Shown here: one piece after another, positions 1-6,375 of the stretch
How positions within the stretch are numbered: the first letter of the stretch is position 1
Layout of the letters: each line of letters starts with the position of its first letter
Assembly (NCBI GenBank): GCA_031270615.1
Contig: JAISXE010000342.1
Span: 1 to 21,424, forward strand
Reading direction: 5' to 3'
Length of the DNA: 21,424 bases
DNA from: Spirochaetia bacterium
GTDB lineage: Bacteria > Spirochaetota > Spirochaetia > DTKZ01
Translations under genes and position numbers: made by a program
The notes under the pieces: model-generated
Databases searched by the model: none
What the model was told of the DNA's origin: nothing
The model's input: only the letters and a program-made list of their open reading frames with translations

Positions 1-120
1 GGCTGAGGAATTGCAGCGGAAAGCCCGGCTGGTCGTATTTTTGTATCCGCTACGCGGATACAAAAATACTGCTCGCCCATGCAACCCGGGTTTTTGGCGC
101 GGGAGCGCCAAAAAGGCGCC
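1..120 (+). repeat. Intergenic hairpin repeat, copy A
   Basis: This stretch holds one copy of a repeat seen three times in the window. Bases 5-28 match a 24-base stretch at 10713-10736 (opposite strand) exactly, and a slightly diverged version lies near 21390-21416. The linker is followed by a perfect 16-bp hairpin (GTATTTTTGTATCCGC at 35-50, loop TAC, complement at 54-69) and a perfect 10-bp hairpin (TTTTTGGCGC at 91-100, loop GGGA, complement at 105-114). Both have T-rich 5' arms and A-rich 3' arms, so neither is an intrinsic terminator. The copy probably begins before the window. No coding potential is visible. Confidence 0.8.
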
Positions 121-236
121 AAAATTCCGAATCGGGGTGGAATTATAAATGGGTGTTGGAACAGGCTCTCGTAAAAACCGCATTTCTTGTGATTTTCGTT
201 TTGAAATCGGAATTGCTGGTTTTTCGAACAAGTCTA

Positions 237-270
237 TTGATTATTTGTGAAAGCGCGTATATAATATAAT
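237..270 (+). promoter_or_regulatory. Sigma70-type promoter for the fliM operon
   Basis: A -35 box TTGATT (237-242) and a -10 box TATAAT (260-265) are separated by 17 bases. A second overlapping TATAAT lies at 265-270. Transcription would start near 272-277, giving a leader of about 30 bases before the fliM ATG. The leader carries a run of seven G (288-294) in place of a normal AGGAGG-type ribosome site. The promoter directly follows the repeat, so this flagellar block seems to have its own housekeeping-type promoter. Bases 121-236 show nothing else that can be supported. Confidence 0.75.
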
Positions 271-307
271 GCGCAGAGATAGTAAGTGGGGGGGTACTTA
301 AAACAGC

Positions 308-1336
308 ATGACCGAAGTCCTGTCGCAGGATGAAATAGACCAGCTTTTAACTGCTATATCCTCAGGCGATGTTGATCCAACGGAAGAAGTCCATCAGGCA
401 ACCGACCAGCGGAAGATAAAGATCTACGACTTCAAACGGCCGGACAAATTCTCAAAAGAACAGATCCGCACCGTTTCGATCATGCACGAAACCTTCGCGC
501 GCCTCACCACGACTTCCCTGTCCGCGCAGCTTCGCAGCCTGGTGCAGGTACACGTCGCGTCGGTGGACCAGCTTACCTACGAGGAGTTTATCCGCTCCAT
601 ACCCAACCCCACGACCCTGGCCGTTGTCAATATGGACCCCTTAAAGGGTTCCTCGGTTCTTGAAGTTGACCCCGCGATTACCTTCTCGATTATCGACCGG
701 CTCTTCGGCGGCAAGGGCGAAAGCGTCAAGGTGCAGCGGGAGCTTACCGATATCGAGTCCTCCGTCATGGAAGGCATCGTGGTAAGGATCCTGGGGAACA
801 TGCGCGAGGCCTGGAGCCAGGTTATTGACCTGCGCCCGAGGCTTGGACAGATCGAAACCAACCCGCAGTTTGCCCAGATCGTTCCGCCAAACGAAATGGT
901 TGTCCTTGTCACGCTGGAAACGAAAGTCGGCGACGTGGAAGGCATGATGAACCTCTGCATTCCCTACCTGACGATTGAACCCATCATTTCCAAACTCAGC
1001 GCCCAATACTGGTACTCTTCGGTGCGGCGGGGCGCGACGACGGAAAACCTGAACATACTGCGCGAGCGGCTTGCGGCGGTGGACGTCAGCGTGTTCGCGG
1101 AAATCGGCAGCATGAATCTCACCGTCCGCGAGGTCCTGTCCCTGTCGGTGGGGGATGTCGTGCGTCTTCCGAATGTCCGCTGCGGGGATCCCATGACCCT
1201 GAATGTGGGAAGCCGTCCCAAGTTTCTTTGTCGGCCCGGCGTGGTGGGCAAAAAACTGGCAGTCCAGATTATCAAGAAACTGGAAGACATCGAAGAAGAA
1301 GAGTTTGAAGAATTAGCCTCGGAAGGAGATGAGTAA
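308..1336 (+). CDS. fliM: Flagellar motor switch protein FliM
   Basis: FliM is the C-ring protein that binds phosphorylated CheY and passes the switching signal to FliG. The 342-residue product has the normal family length. The N-terminus carries the CheY-binding motif LSQDEIDQLL (residues 5-14). A CheC-like middle domain follows, including IDRLFGGKG near residues 129-137, and the C-terminal SpoA domain binds FliN/FliY. It is the first gene of the flagellar block here, whereas treponemal fla operons usually place motA, motB and fliL just upstream. The start is the ATG at 308; upstream there is only a G-run about 13 bases away, a weak or unusual ribosome site. The stop precedes the preferred fliY start by one base, so the two are probably translationally coupled. 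Confidence 0.98.
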   Translation: MTEVLSQDEIDQLLTAISSGDVDPTEEVHQATDQRKIKIYDFKRPDKFSKEQIRTVSIMHETFARLTTTSLSAQLRSLVQVHVASVDQLTYEEFIRSIPNPTTLAVVNMDPLKGSSVLEVDPAITFSIIDRLFGGKGESVKVQRELTDIESSVMEGIVVRILGNMREAWSQVIDLRPRLGQIETNPQFAQIVPPNEMVVLVTLETKVGDVEGMMNLCIPYLTIEPIISKLSAQYWYSSVRRGATTENLNILRERLAAVDVSVFAEIGSMNLTVREVLSLSVGDVVRLPNVRCGDPMTLNVGSRPKFLCRPGVVGKKLAVQIIKKLEDIEEEEFEELASEGDE

Positions 1337-1337
1337 C

Positions 1338-2522
1338 ATGAGCGATGGATCACTCACGCAGGATGAAATAGACGCTCTGCTTCAGGGCTCATCGGGAGGG
1401 GATTTTACCGGGGGCGACATTCCCGTCGCGGAAGAGGCGGGGGATTCCCTGTCGGACGCGGAGAAGGCGGCTTTTCTGTCCGTGCTCCAGGGAACGGTGC
1501 CCAGCCAGGCTTCAAACCTGTCCCTGCTTGTGACGAAAACCGCCCAAATCGGCGCTCCCCAGGTGGCCGTCACGGCGAAGGACGCGTTTGCCGCGTCCCT
1601 CGGCGGGGAGGTGGTGCAGGTAAACCAGAATTTCTCCGATGGCCTTTTGGGCGGCCATTCCTATATCCTGCCCTCCAGCCTCGCGCTGTCAATATCGGGC
1701 CTGATGATGGGCCAGGCGGGGGTGGAACTGGGCGAGGCGGCGCTTTCGGCCTTGCAGGAAGCCGTTTCCCAGGTTTCCGGCCCCGTTTTGACGGGCCTCG
1801 GGGACACGCTCAAAACCACCGTCATGGCCGACCCGGCGGAGGCCCGCCTTGTCGGCAAAAACGATATAACCCTGCCCGATGACGATTTCGTGACGGTCAG
1901 CTATCCCGTGGCAATCGAGGGCGAAGCCCCCGGCGTTCTGACGGAAATTTACAGCCTTTCGCAGGCAAAGGAAATCGCGGCGAAAAAAAGCGGCGGCGCT
2001 CCCGCCCGGCCGGCGGCTGCCGGACCCCAGCCCTCCGGCATGCCGGGCATGCAGCCCGGTATGCAGATGCCGGGAATGCAGATGCCTGGTATGCAGATGC
2101 AGATGCCCGGTATGCAGATGCCTGGTATGCAGATGCCCGGCATGCAGATGCCGCCCCAGGGCTACATGCAGAACCCCGGCATGGCATACGGCGGGGCGGC
2201 ACCCAACGTGCAGCCCATCCAGTTTCCCAACCTGAACACGGGGTCCGTCCCCATGGAGATGCACGGAAACATCACCCTGCTGATGGACGTGTACATGGAA
2301 ATGACCGTCGAACTGGGCAGGACAAAAAAACTTATCAAGGAAATCCTCGGAATGGGGGAAGGCACCATTATCGAGCTGGACAAACTGGCCGGCGAGCCGG
2401 TTGATATTCTGGTCAACCACAAACTGATCGCCAAGGGCGAGGTTGTGGTTATTGACGAAAACTTCGGCGTCCGCGTGACGGAAATCGTTTCGCCAATGGA
2501 AAGGATGTCCGATTTGACCTAA
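1338..2522 (+). CDS. fliY: Flagellar motor switch protein FliY (long FliN)
   Basis: FliY is a C-ring protein combining a CheC-like domain with a FliN-type SpoA domain. The start at 1338 is chosen because GGAAGGAG (1321-1328) lies 9 bases upstream; the in-frame ATG at 1329 abuts that site. From 1338 the product is 394 residues. Residues 6-13 (LTQDEIDA) mirror the FliM CheY-binding motif. In the CheC-like part the expected E-x-x-N phosphatase pair reads E141 and S144, so the asparagine is missing. Residues 234-271 form a Met/Gln/Pro/Gly tract built on MPGMQ. The SpoA domain occupies about residues 305-394 and includes GEPVDILVNHKLIAKGEVVV. Whether it still dephosphorylates CheY cannot be told from sequence, but the first active-site motif is degenerate. 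Confidence 0.95.
   Translation: MSDGSLTQDEIDALLQGSSGGDFTGGDIPVAEEAGDSLSDAEKAAFLSVLQGTVPSQASNLSLLVTKTAQIGAPQVAVTAKDAFAASLGGEVVQVNQNFSDGLLGGHSYILPSSLALSISGLMMGQAGVELGEAALSALQEAVSQVSGPVLTGLGDTLKTTVMADPAEARLVGKNDITLPDDDFVTVSYPVAIEGEAPGVLTEIYSLSQAKEIAAKKSGGAPARPAAAGPQPSGMPGMQPGMQMPGMQMPGMQMQMPGMQMPGMQMPGMQMPPQGYMQNPGMAYGGAAPNVQPIQFPNLNTGSVPMEMHGNITLLMDVYMEMTVELGRTKKLIKEILGMGEGTIIELDKLAGEPVDILVNHKLIAKGEVVVIDENFGVRVTEIVSPMERMSDLT
2037..2150 (+). repeat. In-frame MPGMQ-type repeat tract within fliY
   Basis: Thirty-eight codons encode a low-complexity tract of MPGMQ and PGMQM units between the CheC-like and SpoA domains of FliY. At DNA level the 15-base unit (CCGG, CCTG or CCCG followed by G-ATGCAGATG) recurs with synonymous changes, and one unit carries an extra ATGCAG. 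All units stay in frame. The tract probably forms a flexible linker, and unit number could change by slippage or recombination. Confidence 0.9.
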
Positions 2523-2562
2523 GGGTTTTGAAGGACTTGTTTTCGGGTCAAAGGGAGGGAAC

Positions 2563-3198
2563 CTGAAACACATAGGGATTTTGCTTGCCCTGCTTTTTGT
2601 GTGCATGGCGGGCGCAGACCTGAGGGCGCAGGAAGGCGGCGGGGCCGTTTCCGCGCCCGGCCAGACGACAGACGAATCCACTCTTGTTTTGGGCGGGGAT
2701 AGCGCGGAGGAAAGTCCCGCTGCGGTGCCTGCCCCGCTTGCCGCCTTCGGCGTGTGGGATTTCCTGCGCATGGTCCTTGTCCTGGCCATTGTGGTGGGGC
2801 TTATTTACGGGGTCCTGCATTTTATCAAAAAAGCGGGCAGCCCGCGCGACGACGGGATCCGCTTCATCCGCGTCCTTGAAACCCGGCCCCTCGCGGGAAA
2901 CCGCCACCTCCACCTGGTGGAAGTGGGAAACGAGGTGCTGCTTGTGGGTTCGGCGGAAAACGGGGTCAGCCTTGTCTCGGAGCTTTCCGACAAGGAAACC
3001 CTTGACGGCATACGGCTTGCCGTTTCGCAGACCAGACCCCGCGCCGGGAATTTCCCGGACGCGCTGAGGGGTTTTTTCGGCAGGGGCAGGAAGGCTTCGC
3101 CCCCGGCCGGAGGGGAATCCGCTTCCGAAACCGACGGAAACGAAGGTTCCCTGGAATTCATGGAAAGCCAGAAGAACCGGCTGAAAAAACTTTTTTAG
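2563..3198 (+). CDS. fliO: Flagellar biosynthetic protein FliO (FliZ), probable CTG start
   Basis: FliO helps assemble the FliP ring of the flagellar export gate. The product has an N-terminal signal sequence, an acidic linker, one membrane helix (LRMVLVLAIVVGLIYGVL, roughly residues 70-90) and a cytoplasmic FliO domain with IRVLETRPLAGNRHLHLVEV. No ATG, GTG or TTG lies in frame between the upstream stop (2515) and the TTG at 2581. A CTG at 2563 is preceded by GGGAGGG (2553-2559) with three bases between, exactly the arrangement before the fliP ATG (GGGAGGG at 3219-3225). Starting there adds Met-Lys-His-Ile-Gly-Ile and makes a normal charged signal peptide. With TTG 2581 the protein would be 205 residues with no basic n-region. 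The family call is firm; the start is an inference. Confidence 0.88.
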   Translation: MKHIGILLALLFVCMAGADLRAQEGGGAVSAPGQTTDESTLVLGGDSAEESPAAVPAPLAAFGVWDFLRMVLVLAIVVGLIYGVLHFIKKAGSPRDDGIRFIRVLETRPLAGNRHLHLVEVGNEVLLVGSAENGVSLVSELSDKETLDGIRLAVSQTRPRAGNFPDALRGFFGRGRKASPPAGGESASETDGNEGSLEFMESQKNRLKKLF

Positions 3199-3228
3199 GC
3201 CGATTATTCATCTTTACTGGGAGGGGAG

Positions 3229-4005
3229 ATGAACAAGACAGTTTTCGCGCTTATAGGCGCTATCACCATTATTTCTCTAAGTCCCGTTCCGGCTTTTGCC
3301 CAGGATACCGGCGAGGCGCCCCTTGCGATACCTTTCGTGGACCTGAGCGTGCGCCAGCCGCAGTCCAACCAGGAAGTCGCCTTTTCCCTGCAACTTCTTT
3401 TATTGCTGGCGGTACTCAGCCTGGCGCCCGCCATCATTATCATCATGACCTCTTTTTTGCGCGTGGCCATTGTCTTGGATTTTGTCAAACGCGCCCTGTC
3501 GCTCCAGCAGATGCCGCCCAACCAGATAATCATGGGCCTGGCCCTTTTCCTCTCGCTGTTCATCATGTGGCCCACGATTGACCGGATTTACACCACTGCC
3601 TACGCCCCCTTCTCGCAGGGGCAAATCGGCATCGAGGAAGCCTACCGGAACACCGAAAACCCCCTGCGGCTTTTCATGTACCGCCAGATGCAGGGCAAGC
3701 CCGACAACATCCGGCTTTTCATGCGCCTGTCGGACCTGCCGGCCCCCGCGACCCTCGCCGACGTGCCCACGCGGGTTCTTATCCCGGCTTTTGTGTTGCA
3801 CGAAATGACGGTAGCCTTCCAGATAGGCATACTGCTTTTCATACCCTTTATTATTATCGATATGGTGGTGGCCTCCGCCCTCATGTCCATGGGGATGATC
3901 ATGCTTCCCCCGGTCATGATATCCATGCCCTTCAAGCTCATCCTGTTCGTGCTTGTTGACGGCTGGGGCCTTATCACGCAGCAGGTTATAGCGAGTTTCC
4001 GTTAG
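3229..4005 (+). CDS. fliP: Flagellar export gate protein FliP
   Basis: FliP is the main ring-forming subunit of the membrane export gate for rod, hook and filament proteins. The 258 residues match family length. A cleavable signal peptide ends at about residue 25 (VPAFAQ). The hallmark IIIIMTSFLRVAIVLDFVKRAL follows at about residues 65-85 (written here in part: MTSFLRVAIVLDF), then QMPPNQIIMGLALFLSLFIM. The second family signature region is PAFVLHEMTVAFQIGILLF, followed by the conserved DMVVASALMSMGMIMLPP. A GGGAGGGG ribosome site sits three to four bases before the ATG. It follows fliO by 30 bases and precedes fliQ in the usual order. Confidence 0.98.
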   Translation: MNKTVFALIGAITIISLSPVPAFAQDTGEAPLAIPFVDLSVRQPQSNQEVAFSLQLLLLLAVLSLAPAIIIIMTSFLRVAIVLDFVKRALSLQQMPPNQIIMGLALFLSLFIMWPTIDRIYTTAYAPFSQGQIGIEEAYRNTENPLRLFMYRQMQGKPDNIRLFMRLSDLPAPATLADVPTRVLIPAFVLHEMTVAFQIGILLFIPFIIIDMVVASALMSMGMIMLPPVMISMPFKLILFVLVDGWGLITQQVIASFR

Positions 4006-4040
4006 GCGGCGCACAAAGCGCCGCAGGCGCGCATGCGCGC
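4006..4040 (+). other. GC-rich hairpin and palindrome between fliP and fliQ
   Basis: Directly after the fliP stop there is a 7-bp stem (GCGGCGC at 4006-4012, loop ACAAA, GCGCCGC at 4018-4024) and then a perfect 14-base palindrome GCGCGCATGCGCGC (4027-4040). There is no T-run, so it is not an intrinsic terminator. It could be an mRNA processing or stability element within the operon, or a relic of a small repeat. The role is unknown. Confidence 0.6.
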
Positions 4041-4062
4041 GCACGATTTGAGGAGGATGTAT

Positions 4063-4332
4063 ATGACACTCGGTTCGGCAGTATATCTTTTGCGGAGCGG
4101 TCTTTTTGAGATTCTCATTCTTTCCGCCCCGGTGCTTCTTATCAGCCTCGTGGTGGGCCTTATCATCTCGATATTGCAGGCCACGACCCAGATACAGGAG
4201 CAGACCCTGACCTTTGTGCCAAAGATCGTGGCGATATTCCTGGCCCTGGTCTTTTTCGGGCCCTGGATTTTTTCGCGCCTGGTGCAGTTCACGGTCCAGC
4301 TTTTTCAGCAGATACCCAATCTGGTAAAGTAG
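4063..4332 (+). CDS. fliQ: Flagellar export gate protein FliQ
   Basis: FliQ is a small two-helix subunit of the export gate, packing around FliP/FliR. From the ATG at 4063 the protein is 89 residues, the standard family length. The ribosome site AGGAGG (4051-4056) is six bases upstream. In-frame ATGs at 4033 and 4057 are less likely, as the first lies inside a GC palindrome and the second abuts the ribosome site. Two membrane helices flank the conserved ISILQATTQIQEQTLTFVPK segment, followed by a hydrophobic stretch and GPWI. It sits between fliP and fliR as in most flagellar operons. Confidence 0.97.
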   Translation: MTLGSAVYLLRSGLFEILILSAPVLLISLVVGLIISILQATTQIQEQTLTFVPKIVAIFLALVFFGPWIFSRLVQFTVQLFQQIPNLVK

Positions 4333-4387
4333 GGCCCCGGCTTGGTAAGGAAATGAAAGGAACTGAAAAAAAATGGAAGGAACTGGA

Positions 4388-5179
4388 ATGATTGCCGGGA
4401 TGGCGGCTAACGCGCAGGTTTTTTTCCTCATTTTCGCGCGCATCATGGCGCTGGTGGAAACCGCCCCGCTTCTGTCTTCGGATTCGGTCCCGCAGATAGC
4501 GAAGGTCGGCCTGGCCTTTCTCTCCTCTTTTCTCGTCTTCCCCTGGGTCCTGGCCGCCGGCTATCCCGTCCCCGATCTGGGCCTTGACTACGCCCTTCTC
4601 GCGGCCGGCGAGGCCCTTATCGGCGTCCTTGTGGGCTTCTTCCTTGTCCTCGTGTACTCCGTGTTCCAGCTTGCCGGACAGTTCTATTCCCTGCAAATGG
4701 GCTTCGGGGCCTCGGAAGTCTTCGACCCCCTCGCGCAGATCGAAATCCCCATCGTCGGCCAGTTCCTCAACCTCATCGCCATGATGGTCTTCCTTCTGGT
4801 GGGCGGCTTTCAGAAAATCTTCTTTGTCGGCGTTTATCGCTCCTTCGAAGCAATGCGCGCCCTGGACCTCGTCCTCCACCGTAACGACATCGTCCGCATG
4901 GCCCTCCAGGGCATGACGCGCCTTTTCGAGCAGAGCCTCGTCATCTCCTTTCCCATACTCGGCATCCTGTTCCTCCTCTCCGTCACAACCGGGCTGCTCG
5001 CCAAAGCCGCCCCGCAGATGAACCTCCTTACCCTCGGCTTTCCCCTGTCCATCGGCACGGCCTTCATCGTCCTGTTCCTCATGCTGCCCATACTGGCGGA
5101 AATCTTCTCCGCCGTCATCGACTACGGTTTCGACGGGCTTCTGCGCATGCTCTCCACGATATGGGAGGCCCGCCCATGA
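4388..5179 (+). CDS. fliR: Flagellar export gate protein FliR
   Basis: FliR completes the FliP-FliQ-FliR gate core. The protein has about six membrane helices, with the typical N-terminal AQVFFLIFARIMALVETAPL and the conserved QFYSLQMGFGASEVFDP loop. From ATG 4388 it is 263 residues, normal for the family. I prefer 4388 because AAGGA (4377-4381) is six bases upstream; an in-frame ATG at 4373 would add five residues and has AAGGA about 11 bases upstream. The stop overlaps the flhB start in an ATGA arrangement (5176-5179), pointing to translational coupling. Confidence 0.96.
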   Translation: MIAGMAANAQVFFLIFARIMALVETAPLLSSDSVPQIAKVGLAFLSSFLVFPWVLAAGYPVPDLGLDYALLAAGEALIGVLVGFFLVLVYSVFQLAGQFYSLQMGFGASEVFDPLAQIEIPIVGQFLNLIAMMVFLLVGGFQKIFFVGVYRSFEAMRALDLVLHRNDIVRMALQGMTRLFEQSLVISFPILGILFLLSVTTGLLAKAAPQMNLLTLGFPLSIGTAFIVLFLMLPILAEIFSAVIDYGFDGLLRMLSTIWEARP

Positions 5180-6360
5180 ATGCGTGCCGGCTGCCCCTGT
5201 ATTACCGCGCCATGCTCCTGCGGCAAAGCCCCGCGCTCGCGGGGATGCACCTGCAATGGTTCGCCGCGGAGGACGAGGGCCGCACCGAGGACCCGAGCGA
5301 GCACAAACTCCGCAAAGCCCGCGAGGAAGAAGGCCGCGTGGCGAAATCGCAGGAAGTGCCCTCCGCGATAGTGCTTCTTGCCGCCATCATCGTCCTCGCC
5401 TTTTTTGCTCCCTATTATGTGCGCACCTTCCGGGCGATGATGGTCTTTTTCCTGCAACGCTCCGGCAGCGCGGAGAACCTCCTCGAAGGCGGGCTTTTTG
5501 TGGCCTTCCTGCAATTCTTCGCGCGGCTCACCCTTCCGGTTTTTGCCGCCTGCTTTGTCGCCGCGATTTTCGCCAACGTGATCCAGTTCGGTTTCCTTTT
5601 TACCGTGAAACCCATAACCCCGGATTTGAACAAAATCATCCCCAACATCAGCCGTTTTGTGGAACGGGTCGCCTTTTCCACGGAAGCCCTGTTCAACCTG
5701 GCAAAGTCCGTCTTCAAGGTTCTGGCCGTCTGCCTTATCGCCTACCTGAACATACGCTCGGAGTTCGGCCGCATCGTCGGCATGGTCCACGCGCCCTTTT
5801 TGCAGGCCGCAGAGGGCATCGCCGGCATTGCCTTCCGCATCATACTGGAATCCGCCTTGTTTCTGCTTGTGCTGTCGTTTTTTGATTTTCTCTTCCAGAA
5901 ACACCTGCACATCGAGTCCCTCAAGATGACGCGGCAGGAAGTCATCCTGGAACGCAAAGATCTCGACGGGGACCCCCTGGTGCGCCAGCGCCTGCGCCAG
6001 AGGATGCGGGAACTCCTGCGGCAGAACATTCCCCGCGCGGTGCCGCAGGCGGACGTGGTGGTCACAAACCCGACCCATTTCGCGGTTGCCCTTGAGTACA
6101 ACAAAATAACGCAGGATTACCCCATGGTAACCGCGAAGGGGCAGGATGAGATTGCCCTGCATATCAGGCGCATAGCGCGGGAGAACGACGTTCCCGTCAT
6201 TGAAAACAAACCCTTGGCGCGGCAGCTCTATGCCGAGGTTGAAATCGGGGAAATCATAGACAAGGATCACAAATATTGCAACGCCGTTGTTGCCCTGTAC
6301 CGGCAGGTATTCGAATTGGACAAAAAGAAACAAAGCCGGATCAGGCAGGCGGCGGGATAG
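5176..6360 (+). CDS. flhB: Flagellar export switch protein FlhB
   Basis: FlhB controls the change of export substrate from rod/hook to filament proteins. Four membrane helices are followed by a cytoplasmic domain with the self-cleaving NPTH motif at residues 298-301 (VVTNPTHFAVALEYN). The start at 5176 overlaps the fliR stop (ATGA) and has GGGAGG (5163-5168) seven bases upstream; an in-frame ATG at 5161 abuts that site. The product is 394 residues. Its N-terminus carries about 25 residues before the usual family start (MHLQWFAAEDEGRTEDPSE, beginning at an ATG at 5245), so a shorter protein is possible, but 5245 has no well-placed ribosome site. Confidence 0.96.
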   Translation: MNACRLPLYYRAMLLRQSPALAGMHLQWFAAEDEGRTEDPSEHKLRKAREEEGRVAKSQEVPSAIVLLAAIIVLAFFAPYYVRTFRAMMVFFLQRSGSAENLLEGGLFVAFLQFFARLTLPVFAACFVAAIFANVIQFGFLFTVKPITPDLNKIIPNISRFVERVAFSTEALFNLAKSVFKVLAVCLIAYLNIRSEFGRIVGMVHAPFLQAAEGIAGIAFRIILESALFLLVLSFFDFLFQKHLHIESLKMTRQEVILERKDLDGDPLVRQRLRQRMRELLRQNIPRAVPQADVVVTNPTHFAVALEYNKITQDYPMVTAKGQDEIALHIRRIARENDVPVIENKPLARQLYAEVEIGEIIDKDHKYCNAVVALYRQVFELDKKKQSRIRQAAG

Positions 6361-6375
6361 AAAGGAGAATGATAT

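Noticed and set aside
168..185. CTCTCGTAAA stretch resembling the tRNA-Thr anticodon loop
   Set aside because: No matching anticodon, acceptor, D or T stems surround it; the shared ten bases are probably chance.
2037..2150. Regular repeats as a CRISPR array
   Set aside because: The repeats are short in-frame codon repeats within fliY with no unique spacers; no cas genes are present.
4353..4391. Twelve-codon leader frame whose stop overlaps the fliR ATG
   Set aside because: Its ribosome-site-like AAGGA is only one base from the ATG, and the peptide has no informative content; coupling cannot be supported.
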